Assembly: GCA_002365595.1 (NCBI GenBank)
Contig: DFAM01000021.1
Location: 1 to 46,935, forward strand
Reading direction: 5' to 3'
DNA length: 46,935 nt
From: Acinetobacter sp. UBA3106
Lineage (GTDB): Bacteria; Pseudomonadota; Gammaproteobacteria; Pseudomonadales; Moraxellaceae
The translations under genes and the position numbers were made by a program. A model generated the notes under the pieces. That model worked only from the letters and a program-made list of their open reading frames with translations. It searched no databases and was not told the DNA's origin. Below, piece by piece: positions 1-8,417 of this stretch; positions within the stretch are counted from its first letter, which is position 1; every line of letters begins with the position of its first letter.

Positions 1-345
1 TTTAAAAAAAGCAACAATATTGCCTTTTCAGACCAGTCGCTCCTTGATGTCAATCAGTTGCAGACTTTAAACCTGCATGCGGTGAGCAGTACCTCTTTAA
101 AACCGGTCAAACAGGCTTATTGTCAAATGATGAATGGCTATTTTGCCGAGATGTATCATCTAGGCCATCAAAACCTGCAGTTCGTCGGACAGGTGAAATT
201 ACCTCATGCGCAGGATGAAAATCTCAGCAAAAGTTTTGTCGATGCTGATCAGTTTTATGACTTTATTTTAAATCGTTATACTTCATACCGTCAGGCTCAG
301 GAAATTATGGGCTTTGGCTGCAATTTAAAAGCGGCGCTGCATTAA
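1..345 (+). CDS. C-terminal part of an unknown protein (5' truncated by window edge)
   Basis: The frame is open from base 1 to a TAA at 343-345, giving 114 residues, so this is the end of a gene that begins before the window. A TTG at 58 is in frame but has no clear ribosome binding site and need not be the start. The product is soluble-looking, with many Gln, His and aromatic residues and no membrane segment. I do not recognise the family; a phasin-like helical protein is one guess but nothing here proves it. The next gene is on the opposite strand and about 390 bp away. Confidence 0.55.
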   Translation, partial: FKKSNNIAFSDQSLLDVNQLQTLNLHAVSSTSLKPVKQAYCQMMNGYFAEMYHLGHQNLQFVGQVKLPHAQDENLSKSFVDADQFYDFILNRYTSYRQAQEIMGFGCNLKAALH

Positions 346-648
346 TTAAAAATAGCATAAATCAAAAAAAGCCCATCGTTGTATGTAATGCTGATCTGTT
401 AAGGAGTTTAGAAATAAACTCTTTAATTTTTGGTAATTCATGGCGGAGTCTTACCTTTTTAAATCAAAACTTTGCAGCTCATTTGTTACTTTGGTTTCGC
501 CCAAAGTAACCAAAGGCATTTGTCATCCGCAAAACTCGTCAGCTACTATCAATTAGTAAATTTGTCGCAGAAACAATCATTTTTAAATGTAGTCCTGCCT
601 CAAAACAGTTGCGAATGACTTTTCTACATATCAACTACAGTCATGAAT
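346..648. other. Intergenic stretch without a convincing gene
   Basis: This gap between two convergent genes holds no credible coding frame. It contains a perfect 10-bp inverted repeat at 485-510, described separately, and ends in the terminator hairpin of the yeeE-like gene. I see nothing else. Confidence 0.6.
485..510. repeat. Perfect 10-bp inverted repeat, possible intergenic palindromic element
   Basis: Arms GTTACTTTGG (485-494) and CCAAAGTAAC (501-510) are exact reverse complements around the loop TTTCGC. No T-run follows on either strand, so it is not a standard terminator. It resembles the short intergenic palindromes dispersed in Acinetobacter chromosomes, but copy number cannot be judged from one window. 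Confidence 0.5.
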
Positions 649-692
649 TTAAAAAAAGAAAATGCCAGTCAATTTCTTAACTGACTGGCATT
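649..692 (-). terminator. Rho-independent terminator of the YeeE-family gene
   Basis: Arms AATGCCAGTCA (661-671) and TGACTGGCATT (682-692) pair perfectly. Read on the minus strand the hairpin is followed by a T-rich tract (649-660), about 40 bp past the stop of the transporter gene. Confidence 0.7.
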
Positions 693-730
693 ACATCACT
701 GGACGGGCTTTTTATATGCTGAAATTGGAC

Positions 731-1942
731 TTAACAACCGGTTAGTTTTTCAGGTTGTGGTCGTTCGCGCGGGAAGAAGATTGGACGAAGCTTCACGCCA
801 ATACCGTTACCAATAAAGGCAAAAATCAGCCATATCCAGCCATGCACACTCCCAGAGGCAATACCGCTAAAGTAAGCGCCAATATTACAGCCATATGCGA
901 GACGTGCACCATAGCCGAGTAATAAGCCGCCTAGCACAGCAGCTATCAGTGAACGTTTTGGAATATTCAAATTCGGTGCAAATTTACCGGCAAGGCTTGC
1001 CGCCAATAAGGCACCCAGCATAATGCCGAAGTTCATCATTGAAGTAATATCGAACCATAATGATTCAGACAAAGCTTTGGCATTACCAGGTTGTTGCCAA
1101 TAAGCCCAAGAAGCCACATCTACGCCGATAAAACTGGCTGATTTGGCTGCCCAAACTGCAAGTGCAGAAGTTACACCCCAAGGACGACCAGCTAAAGCTA
1201 AAGTAGCAAAGTTGAGCAGGGTAAGAATAATCCCTCCCCAAATCAGCGGCCATGGACCACGTAAGAAACGTTTAAAACCTTGAGTCTCGGCAACAGGCTC
1301 CACTTCAAGTGAACCATGACGTTTTTTCTCAAAAAAGATGGTTGCAAGTGCAATCGCAGCGAACAGGACAAAACTGACAATGAGTGCAGGGATTACACCT
1401 AAACTCGACACAATCGAAATCGGTTCAAGATGCGGCAGATTAAACCACCAGTCTAAATGCGTGGTAGCAATTAAAGAGCCTAGGCAGAAGAAAATCAGGG
1501 TCACAATCATGCGCGCGCTACCGCCACCCACGGTGTAAAGCGTACCCGAAGCACAGCCGCCACCCAATTGCATGCCTATACCAAAGATAAAAGCACCAAT
1601 CATCACAGACATGGAAACAGGGCTGACATTACCTTTAACCGGATTGCCGAACAATTCGCCTACCCCTAAAGCCGGGAAGAACAGCAATACTGCAAGGCCT
1701 AGCATGATCATCTGGGCACGTAAACCACGACCACGACGTTCTTTAATAAAAACCCGCCAGCTAGAAGTGAAACCAAATGAGGCATGATATAGCGTCATGC
1801 CTAAAGCTCCACCCACCAGGAATAATAAGGCTTGATTAAGACCAACAACTTGATAGGCACCTAGCGTACCTATCAGTAATAAAAAAAGAGCAACCCAAAT
1901 CGACAGATTCGATCGATTGGATTTTGCAGCAATAACAGACAT
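731..1942 (-). CDS. YeeE/YedE family sulfur-compound (thiosulfate-type) permease
   Basis: This 403-residue, very hydrophobic inner-membrane protein has many predicted membrane helices. It carries two copies of the family's cysteine signature: GGGCASGTL in the first half and YGCNIGAYFSG near the C-terminus. In the characterised member TsuA, conserved cysteines in such motifs pass thiosulfate across the membrane, so uptake of thiosulfate or a related sulfur species is the likely role. The protein ends in an extra cysteine (LTGC). The length exceeds the roughly 350 residues of E. coli YeeE. No TusA-like partner gene lies beside it. The family call is firm; the substrate is inferred. Confidence 0.85.
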   Translation of the reverse strand: MSVIAAKSNRSNLSIWVALFLLLIGTLGAYQVVGLNQALLFLVGGALGMTLYHASFGFTSSWRVFIKERRGRGLRAQMIMLGLAVLLFFPALGVGELFGNPVKGNVSPVSMSVMIGAFIFGIGMQLGGGCASGTLYTVGGGSARMIVTLIFFCLGSLIATTHLDWWFNLPHLEPISIVSSLGVIPALIVSFVLFAAIALATIFFEKKRHGSLEVEPVAETQGFKRFLRGPWPLIWGGIILTLLNFATLALAGRPWGVTSALAVWAAKSASFIGVDVASWAYWQQPGNAKALSESLWFDITSMMNFGIMLGALLAASLAGKFAPNLNIPKRSLIAAVLGGLLLGYGARLAYGCNIGAYFSGIASGSVHGWIWLIFAFIGNGIGVKLRPIFFPRERPQPEKLTGC

Positions 1943-2074
1943 GGGAGTATAGAAACTAATTAAATTAATCTGTATATTTTAATTGATTCTTCACGTTTAA
2001 TATTATTAAAACTGATAGATTATAAGATATTTAATTGAAAATAATTGATTTGCCATATCAGTAAAATAAATCAA

Positions 2075-2661
2075 TTAAATGGGCTGCACATTAAATAGTA
2101 ATCCAATCCAGGCAGCAAAGAGCATTGCAATAATCCTCTAGATGGTGATACGCATACTTCCCTTCAATTTAGATGTACCTGCAAAATGACCGCACAAAGC
2201 ACCTCATAATGCTAATGAAGAAATACCTACAATCATCACTACGCTAGACACATAATGCTCGGGGATAATTAGAATTGAGAATATCAGAAATAATGCACCC
2301 ACGGAAAATGCAAGAGTAGAGGAACCTGTCGCTTGTAATGGATTCGCTGGAGTATTTTCATGAATACCAATTTCATCCCGTGCATGTGCTTCCCGGGCAT
2401 GGTTAGCCGTAAGTTGAACTGCAACTTCGTTTGCCAATTCAGCATTTAAACCACGTTGAATATAAATTTGGGTCAGTTCTTTCAGTTCATGTTCAGGATG
2501 AGGGTAGGTAATGAGTAAAATATGTGAAGATGTACCACTGGCAGCCATCCCTATAATAAGGCTGGTAACCAAATAATTGCATCATTGGCGTCGAGCACAG
2601 CAGCATGTAATCAGCCTGTTCTTTGAATATAGTGTTTTTTTAGATGATAAGAACGTGACAT
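2075..2661 (-). pseudogene. Decayed VIT1/CCC1 family (iron/manganese transporter) gene
   Basis: Piecing frames together on the minus strand from an ATG at 2661 recovers a VIT-family protein. An N-terminal piece (KKHYIQRTG, then AAVLDANDAII) is broken by a TGA where the family has Trp. A one-base loss near 2573 shifts the frame into VTSLIIGMAASG. About 36 residues are then missing before HPEHELKELTQIY, the cytosolic helix region typical of the family. The rest reads to SSLAL and a TGA at 2201-2203, then continues in frame with a TAG (again at a Trp site) to a final TAA at 2075. Intact members are about 230 residues and export Fe2+/Mn2+ to the vacuole or periplasm. With at least three stops, a frameshift and a deletion this copy is almost certainly dead. 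Confidence 0.85.
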
Positions 2662-2750
2662 ATGCTTGTACTTAATCATTATTTATTAAAACTGTCATAA
2701 AAAAAAAGCTGAATAAAAAAGCTAAATAAAAAAAGTAAGATTCATCAATA

Positions 2751-2782
2751 AAAAAGCTCCTTAAAAAAGGAGCTTTTTTATT
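2751..2782 (-). terminator. Rho-independent terminator after the small lipoprotein gene (bidirectional)
   Basis: Arms AAAAAGCTCCTT (2751-2762) and AAGGAGCTTTTT (2767-2778) pair perfectly around AAAA. T-runs follow on both strands, so it can stop transcription from either side. It lies just past the lipoprotein stop codon. Confidence 0.75.
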
Positions 2783-2795
2783 TTAATGATTCACA

Positions 2796-3140
2796 TTATT
2801 GTTGAGCTCTTTCTCGAACATTAGAAGCACCTTCTTCTACAGCACCGGCAGCCTTAGCAGTGCCGTCTTTCGCTGCTTCTTTAACATTTTCAGCTGCGGC
2901 CTCAGTTTTAGCTGCAGCTTCATCACCAGCTGCCTCAATTTTAGAGGTTGCTTCCTCAGCAGCAGCCTGAGTTTTAGCTTCTGCTTCCTTTGTCGCATCA
3001 GAAATATCATGACTTGCTTGATTGGCTGCATTTTCAAGATGCTCACCTGTGGTTGCACCGGTTTCTGGTGCTTCTTGTTTATTACAGCCCACTAGGGCAA
3101 CGGTAGCAGCAAGACCTAAAGCAATAAGCAATTTATTCAT
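2796..3140 (-). CDS. Small alanine-rich lipoprotein with LEA-like helical repeats
   Basis: A signal peptide ends in the lipobox LVGC, so the mature protein is expected to be lipid-anchored at the outer or inner membrane. The mature part is about 95 residues of Ala, Glu and Lys in a degenerate 11-residue pattern (KTQAAAEEATSKIEAAGDEA), predicting one long amphipathic helix or coiled coil. I place the start at the ATG at 3140 because the AAGGA box is about 7 bases upstream; the ATG at 3146 is too close to it. It is followed by its own terminator, so it is probably monocistronic. Function unknown; envelope stress or desiccation protection is only a guess from LEA-like composition. Confidence 0.75.
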   Translation of the reverse strand: MNKLLIALGLAATVALVGCNKQEAPETGATTGEHLENAANQASHDISDATKEAEAKTQAAAEEATSKIEAAGDEAAAKTEAAAENVKEAAKDGTAKAAGAVEEGASNVRERAQQ

Positions 3141-3264
3141 TTTCATTTCCTTCTAATTGTGGCACCCACCTAAATAGGGTATTTCGAATATAACTAAAAA
3201 AAAGCATAAATAATGAGCGAAAATTGTTAATTAAATGTAATTATTTTTTATAAAAAAATGAGTG

Positions 3265-3300
3265 AAAAAAAAGGCTTATATCTCTAGAGCAGAGATATAA
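3265..3300 (-). terminator. Terminator of ahpF
   Basis: Arms TTATATCTCT (3276-3285) and AGAGATATAA (3291-3300) pair perfectly. On the minus strand the hairpin is followed by GCC and then a run of eight T. It lies about 40 bp beyond the ahpF stop. Confidence 0.65.
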
Positions 3301-3336
3301 ACCAGATAAAACAAATTCTGCGTTTTGACTTTTTAA

Positions 3337-4899
3337 TTACGCGTTACGGATAATGTAATCAAAAGCAGACAGTGAAGCTTTGGCACCTTCGCCGGTGGCG
3401 ATGATGATCTGCTTGTACGGCACGGTGGTACAGTCACCCGCAGCAAACACCCCTTTGACACTGGTTTCGTTGCGGTCATTAATCACAATCTCGCCGCGGT
3501 TGGAAAGTTCCACTTTGGATGCTTTCAAGAAGTCGGTGTTTGGTAACAAACCGATCTGCACAAAGATTCCCGCCAGTTCCACCGTGTGCTCTTCATCAGT
3601 GGCACGGTCTTTATATTTCAGCGCCGTCACCTGTGAACCGTCACCGATCACTTCAGTTGAAAGTGCATTCATGATCACGGTGGTGTTCGGCAAGCTGTTG
3701 AGCTTGTCCTGCAAGACCTGATCGGCACGCAGTTTGGTATCAAATTCAACTAAAGTCACATGCTCGACAATCCCGGCCAGATCAATCGCGGCTTCGACAC
3801 CCGAGTTCCCGCCGCCAATCACCGCCACACGTTTGCCTTTGAACAATGGACCGTCACAGTGCGGGCAGTAGGCCACACCACGGGTTTTGTATTCCTGCTC
3901 ACCTGGAACATTCATCTCTCTCCAGCGGGCACCGGTCGACAGGATGATGGTTTTCGATTCCAGCTTCGCGCCATTTTCCAGCGTTACTTCCACCAGACCA
4001 TTCGCGGTTTCATCGGCACCTTTAATCGCCGCGACTTTTTGCAGGTTCATGATGTCGACATCATAAGCACGCACATGCGCTTCCATTTCAGCGGCAAATT
4101 TCGGCCCTTGGGTTTTCTGCACTGAAGTGTAGTTTTCAATGTCCATGGTATCCATGACCTGACCGCCAAAGCGTTCTGCCACAATCCCGGTCTGAATGCC
4201 TTTACGCGCGGCATAGATTGCAGCAGTGTTGCCTGCAGGTCCGCCGCCAATCACCAGCACATCAAAAGCGTCTTTGGCATTCAGTTTCTCTGCCTCTTTG
4301 GCCGATGAACCGGTATCCAGTTTGGATACGATTTCTTCCAACGTCATGCGGCCCTGACCGATATGTTCACCATTCTGGAACAGCATCGGTACCGCCATGA
4401 TTTTGCGCTGTTCCACTTCCTCCTGGAAGAAAGCCCCGTCAATCATGGTCGCTGTTGCACCCGGATTGTGAATGGCAATCAGGTTGAGCGCCTGTACCAC
4501 GTCCGGACAGTTATGGCAGCTTAACGAGACAAACACCTCGAAATCATCAGTCAGATTCAGGCCTTTGATCTGCGCCAACATCTCATCCGATACTTTGGCT
4601 GCATAACCCGACACTTGCAACAAGGCTAAAATTAAAGAGGTAAATTCGTGTCCCATCGGCAGGCCGGCAAAGTTGACTCGTGGCTGTTCACCGACTTTCG
4701 CCACCCCAAAGCTCGGTGCACGTTTGTTGTTGCCATCAAAACGGGCAGTCACCTGATCCGACAGCGCGGCAATTTCAGTCACCAGTTCCCTGATTTTGTC
4801 CGACTTGTCTGAAGCATCTAAAGTCGCGACCAGTTCAATCGGGCTTTCCAGACGTTCTAATAAGGTTTTCAGTTGCGCTGAAGTATTTTGGTCTAACAT
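3337..4899 (-). CDS. ahpF: Alkyl hydroperoxide reductase subunit F
   Basis: AhpF is a cytoplasmic FAD enzyme that uses NADH to re-reduce the peroxiredoxin AhpC. The 520 residues show the family order: an N-terminal double thioredoxin-like domain with redox pair C128/C131 (SCHNCPD), an FAD site (GGGPAGNTAA), the thioredoxin-reductase-type redox pair C345/C348 (YCPHCDG), an NAD site (GGGNSGVEAA) and the C-terminal FAD motif GVFAAGDC. I choose the ATG at 4899 because it has GGAG 9 bases upstream and matches the E. coli start MLD; a TTG at 4914 overlaps that box. Its partner ahpC lies about 3 kb away on the same strand rather than next door. Confidence 0.96.
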   Translation of the reverse strand: MLDQNTSAQLKTLLERLESPIELVATLDASDKSDKIRELVTEIAALSDQVTARFDGNNKRAPSFGVAKVGEQPRVNFAGLPMGHEFTSLILALLQVSGYAAKVSDEMLAQIKGLNLTDDFEVFVSLSCHNCPDVVQALNLIAIHNPGATATMIDGAFFQEEVEQRKIMAVPMLFQNGEHIGQGRMTLEEIVSKLDTGSSAKEAEKLNAKDAFDVLVIGGGPAGNTAAIYAARKGIQTGIVAERFGGQVMDTMDIENYTSVQKTQGPKFAAEMEAHVRAYDVDIMNLQKVAAIKGADETANGLVEVTLENGAKLESKTIILSTGARWREMNVPGEQEYKTRGVAYCPHCDGPLFKGKRVAVIGGGNSGVEAAIDLAGIVEHVTLVEFDTKLRADQVLQDKLNSLPNTTVIMNALSTEVIGDGSQVTALKYKDRATDEEHTVELAGIFVQIGLLPNTDFLKASKVELSNRGEIVINDRNETSVKGVFAAGDCTTVPYKQIIIATGEGAKASLSAFDYIIRNA

Positions 4900-5177
4900 G
4901 GCTAACGTCTCCAAGGGAGTAAATGCTTATTTAATAAAGCTATAATAGGGGAAATAATTGAATAGGTAAAACTTTTCATTTTTATAAAAACGATCGGTTT
5001 AATAGATTATGAGATTGTTATAAGTAACTTTTACCAAAAAGATCTTTTTATTACATGAAGGTTTAATGTGAATCTTCAAGTAATTATTCTTGATTTTTAG
5101 GAAAATAATTAAATTTAACTCATGATCAGGAAATTTTTTGATTATGATAAAAGCCAGTTTTTTATGGGCAATAATAA

Positions 5178-5399
5178 ATGGATCTTAAATCTGGAATTTA
5201 TCAACATTATAAAGGCAATTTATATCAGGTTTTTCATGTGGCAACGCATAGTGAAACGCGTGAAAAGCTTGTAGTGTATCAATGCCTATATGGTGATTAT
5301 TCGATGTGGGTGCGTCCTTTAGAGATGTTTCAGGAAACCGTCACTCTCGCGAACGGTGAAATTTTTCCCAGATTTAAATTGATTCAAGAAACGGCATAG
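5178..5399 (+). CDS. DUF1653 domain protein
   Basis: The 73 residues match the small DUF1653 family along their whole length. Visible hallmarks are GIYQHYKGNLYQVF, HSETREKLVVYQ, LYGDYSMWVRPLEMF and the closing PRF. The fold is a small beta-rich cytosolic domain of unknown function. The gene starts a plus-strand pair with the methyltransferase 40-60 bp downstream, divergent from ahpF. No biochemical role can be given. Confidence 0.85.
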   Translation: MDLKSGIYQHYKGNLYQVFHVATHSETREKLVVYQCLYGDYSMWVRPLEMFQETVTLANGEIFPRFKLIQETA

Positions 5400-5462
5400 A
5401 TATAGATTTTCGTCATGGATCGGTTAGACTCAAAATAATTGCAATGTATAGGGACCTCTGAT

Positions 5463-6053
5463 ATGAGCATGAATTTGGCTTTTCAAACACGGATGCAGGA
5501 GTTGTATCAAGGTTTTATCAAATTTGATGCTTTACAAACCGATCGTATTCAGCGCTACCGTAATATTGAGCCGGATTCTGCATTATTTTTGGCGATGCAA
5601 ATTCGTATTCAACAGTCGAAAAAAATTTTAGAAGTGGGAACTTCTACCGGTTATTCGACGTTATGGCTTGCCAATGCTGCACAGCAGACCCAAGGTCATG
5701 TGACCACACTCGAAATTGATCCTTCACGAACCGCTCAAGCACAGCAATATGCTCAAGAATTGGCACTGGATGAATATATTGATTTTTGGGTGGGAGATGC
5801 TCAAGAGTTTTTGGAAAACAGTACCAGTCAGTATGATTTTATTTTGTTAGATGCCGAGCGCGATGCGTATGTCGATTATTGGGCCTATCTGCAACATATG
5901 ATTGATCCGCAAGGCGGGGTTTTGATTGTCGACAATGTGATTTCTCATGCGGCAGAAGTGAAAGAATTTATCGAATTAGTCAAAAATGATGGACGTTTTC
6001 TCACCCTGACTCTGTCGAAAGGAGCGGGGTTATTTATGATCTGTTATAAATAA
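5463..6053 (+). CDS. SAM-dependent O-methyltransferase (class I, COMT-like)
   Basis: The 196-residue protein belongs to the bacterial O-methyltransferase family related to catechol and caffeoyl-CoA methyltransferases. It has the SAM-binding motif ILEVGTSTGYSTLWLA, the acidic ribose-contacting residue in TLEIDPSRT, and the metal/active-site segment FILLDAERDAY followed by LIVDNVISH. I take the ATG at 5463, which has GGGA about 7 bases upstream; the frame is open back to a TTG at 5439. Small-molecule phenol or catechol methylation is the usual role, but the substrate here is unknown. A strong terminator follows. Confidence 0.85.
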   Translation: MSMNLAFQTRMQELYQGFIKFDALQTDRIQRYRNIEPDSALFLAMQIRIQQSKKILEVGTSTGYSTLWLANAAQQTQGHVTTLEIDPSRTAQAQQYAQELALDEYIDFWVGDAQEFLENSTSQYDFILLDAERDAYVDYWAYLQHMIDPQGGVLIVDNVISHAAEVKEFIELVKNDGRFLTLTLSKGAGLFMICYK

Positions 6054-6088
6054 GCGCGCATGCTGCGAATTTTATGAACGCATATATC

Positions 6089-6116
6089 AAAATCAGGGCA
6101 AGGCCCTGATTTTTTA
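6089..6116 (+). terminator. Rho-independent terminator after the O-methyltransferase
   Basis: Arms AAAATCAGGGC (6089-6099) and GCCCTGATTTT (6103-6113) pair perfectly around AAG, followed by T residues. It also lies just past the stop of the convergent KTSC gene and may serve it. Confidence 0.8.
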
Positions 6117-6129
6117 ATGACTGATGTAT

Positions 6130-6336
6130 TTAATCAATCGACACCCGAGAAAAATGTAAGTCGTATTCTAGATATTTATGCACAAAAGCAGCTTTGTCAT
6201 GACATCGCAGCAAATTATCGTAAATAAAAGGCGGTACAGGGTAATATAAATCGCCAGAGCCATTATCGTAAAAAATTTTTAAATAGCGTGATGATGCACT
6301 GTATTTCCAAGATGTTACTGCATTCAGTGTTCCCAT
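6130..6336 (-). CDS. KTSC domain protein
   Basis: From the ATG at 6336, which has GAGGTG just upstream, the product is 68 residues. It is almost entirely one KTSC domain: a short beta strand ending in SSRYLKIFY, the turn DNGSGDLYYPVP, then a helix (FIYDNLLRC) and the lysine/phenylalanine segment KAAFVHKYL. The domain occurs alone or fused to lysyl-tRNA synthetase and nucleic-acid proteins, so an RNA-related role is sometimes proposed. The frame is open back to an ATG at 6387, which lacks a binding site. Transcribed convergently with the methyltransferase gene. Confidence 0.7.
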   Translation of the reverse strand: MGTLNAVTSWKYSASSRYLKIFYDNGSGDLYYPVPPFIYDNLLRCHDKAAFVHKYLEYDLHFSRVSID

Positions 6337-6564
6337 AAGCACCTCATTTTTTGTATGACCAAAGTCTGTTGATGTCTTACTGAGCATGACCTTAAAAAGG
6401 TCATAACTGATGTATAGCAGAAATAAAAAGTGGAAGGTAGTCTAATTTTGAGATTTAGTATTCTGTTTTTTTAACAGCATAAATTAGACTGATTAAAACG
6501 ATTATGCGCAGAGCATTCCTTAAAAACAGCATGATGTCGCTTTATTAAAATAATAGGGGTTTTT

Positions 6565-7767
6565 ATGTCGACATTTTTTCTGAAAAGTCTCAAACCGATG
6601 CAACCACGTGATGTCACGGAGCAGCATCGGGTGGCAACATCACTGGAGCTTTTATTCGACCTGATTTTTGTAGTGGCTATTGCATCAGCAGGTCAACAGT
6701 TGCATCACGCGATTATTGAAAATCATCTCATACAGAGCTTGCCCTTGTATTGTATGGTGTTTTTTGCTTTGTGGTGGTCCTGGATGAACTTTACCTGGTT
6801 TGCCTCTGCCTATGATAATGACGATACGCTATATCGTTTAATGACGATGGTACAAATGCTTGGAGCATTGGTCATTGCAGCTGGTATTCCGCTGGCATTT
6901 CAAAAAGCTGATTTTGACATCATTATTTTGGGTTATGTCATTATGCGGACGGTACTGATTTTACAGTGGCTACGCGCTGCCAAACATGACCCGGAACGAC
7001 GCAGTACAATTTATCGTTATGTCATTGGAATTGCCATTATTCAAGTGGGATGGTTATTTTTTCATTTTTCACCGATTGATTTTACTGTGCATTTTTTTGT
7101 GGCCTTAGCTTTGGCAGAAATGTCTATACCCTTTACTGCAGAAAAATATGGCAAAACCCCTTGGCATCCGCATCATATAGCGGAGCGTTATTCCTTGCTC
7201 ACGATTATCGTGCTGGGTGAGTCAATTGTTGCAAGTTTTAAAGCGGTATCTGATGCCTTTAAACATCAGGTCATTAATACCGAACTGATTTTTATGACAG
7301 TGGGTGGTGTCATGATGATGTTTACCATGTGGTGGATGTATTTTGATCGGGCTATTCATGGTCGTTTGAATAATCATAGACGGGTGTTTTTTTGGGGATA
7401 TGGACATTTCTTTATTTTTATTGCGATTGCTTCGGTAGGTGCAGCTTTGGCAGCAGCGGTGGATGTGGCAGCTTCTCATACTGAAATTAGTCATCAATAT
7501 GCGGGCTTTATTGTTGCCATGACTTTAATCGTTTACAGTTTTAGTCTGTGGTTATTACATGATTTGCCATTTTTAACCGGTTTGGGGAAATGGTTTTATC
7601 CATTAACGGCATTGGTCATTTTTGTGATTCCGTTTTTGATTCAGCCGATTGGCTATTGTGTTTTTATGATGGCTTTGGTGTATGGTTTACGCCTGGTTTT
7701 TTCAAAATGGTTATTTAAATCGGAACAGTCTGAAATTGAAAATTCTGCAGTTCAGGACATGCATTAA
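6565..7767 (+). CDS. Low temperature requirement protein A (LtrA) family membrane protein
   Basis: This 400-residue protein is mostly hydrophobic with around ten likely membrane helices. It shows LtrA-family signatures: the N-terminal TSLELLFDLIFVVAI, the central PHHIAERYSLLTIIVLGES and the charged WWMYFDRA. The name comes from a Listeria gene needed for growth at 4 degrees C; the molecular activity is not established. A spaced AGGGG lies just before the ATG at 6565. It is convergent with ahpC and shares a terminator with it. Confidence 0.88.
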   Translation: MSTFFLKSLKPMQPRDVTEQHRVATSLELLFDLIFVVAIASAGQQLHHAIIENHLIQSLPLYCMVFFALWWSWMNFTWFASAYDNDDTLYRLMTMVQMLGALVIAAGIPLAFQKADFDIIILGYVIMRTVLILQWLRAAKHDPERRSTIYRYVIGIAIIQVGWLFFHFSPIDFTVHFFVALALAEMSIPFTAEKYGKTPWHPHHIAERYSLLTIIVLGESIVASFKAVSDAFKHQVINTELIFMTVGGVMMMFTMWWMYFDRAIHGRLNNHRRVFFWGYGHFFIFIAIASVGAALAAAVDVAASHTEISHQYAGFIVAMTLIVYSFSLWLLHDLPFLTGLGKWFYPLTALVIFVIPFLIQPIGYCVFMMALVYGLRLVFSKWLFKSEQSEIENSAVQDMH

Positions 7768-7803
7768 TTTAAAAATATAAAAGCAAAAGATAAAAACTAA
7801 AAC

Positions 7804-7830
7804 AAAACCGCGCCAAAAGCGCGGTTTTTT
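7804..7830. terminator. Bidirectional terminator between ltrA-like gene and ahpC
   Basis: Arms AAAACCGCGC (7804-7813) and GCGCGGTTTT (7819-7828) form a GC-rich perfect hairpin with A and T flanks. It sits between two convergent stop codons and can act on both strands. Confidence 0.85.
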
Positions 7831-7853
7831 ATATCAGGGCAATCTAAACGAGA

Positions 7854-8417
7854 TTAGATTTTACCCACTAGGTCGATTGAAGGAGCTAAAGTAGCATCGC
7901 CTTCTTTCCATTTAGCTGGGCAAACTTCACCTGGGTGAGCGTGAACGTATTGAGCTGCTTTAACTTTACGAAGAAGTTCTTGAGCATCACGGCCAACACC
8001 ACCAGCGTTGATTTCAACGATCTGGATTTTACCTTCAGGATCGATAACGAAAGTACCACGGTCAGCAAGACCATCAGCTTCGATTAATACATCAAAGTTT
8101 TTAGCAAGTGTCCAGTTTGCATCACCAACCATTACGTATTGGATTTTTTTGATTTCTTCAGAAGAATCGTGCCAAGCTTTGTGAGTGAAATGCGTATCAG
8201 TAGAAACTGAGTAGATTTCAACACCTAATTTTTGGAATTCAGCGTAGTTGTCTGCAAGGTCACCTAGTTCAGTTGGGCAAACGAAAGTGAAGTCAGCTGG
8301 GTAGAAGAATACTACAGACCATTTACCTTTAAGATCAGCTTCAGTCACTTCAATAAATTGACCGTTTTGGAATGCAGTTGCTTTGAATGGTTTAACTTCT
8401 GTATTAATTAAGCTCAT
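7854..8417 (-). CDS. ahpC: Alkyl hydroperoxide reductase subunit C (2-Cys peroxiredoxin)
   Basis: AhpC reduces hydrogen peroxide, organic peroxides and peroxynitrite in the cytoplasm. The 187 residues are the same length as E. coli AhpC and similar throughout. The peroxidatic cysteine is C47 in FYPADFTFVCPTELG and the resolving cysteine is C166 in HPGEVCPAKW. The start at 8417 (MSLIN) matches the family; GGAG lies just upstream, and in-frame upstream codons (8420, 8429) overlap that box. The electron donor AhpF is encoded at 3337-4899. Peroxide-responsive control is expected, but I could not recognise an OxyR site with confidence. Confidence 0.97.
   Translation of the reverse strand: MSLINTEVKPFKATAFQNGQFIEVTEADLKGKWSVVFFYPADFTFVCPTELGDLADNYAEFQKLGVEIYSVSTDTHFTHKAWHDSSEEIKKIQYVMVGDANWTLAKNFDVLIEADGLADRGTFVIDPEGKIQIVEINAGGVGRDAQELLRKVKAAQYVHAHPGEVCPAKWKEGDATLAPSIDLVGKI

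Noticed and set aside
2680..2760. A-rich AAAAAGCT-like repeats before the lipoprotein terminator
   Set aside because: The partial repetition of GCT after A-runs looks like simple low-complexity sequence around a terminator, not a structured element.
3760..4125. Open frames opposite ahpF, hrpA and other long genes
   Set aside because: They are shadows of strongly coding regions on the other strand and show no motif, start signal or family similarity.
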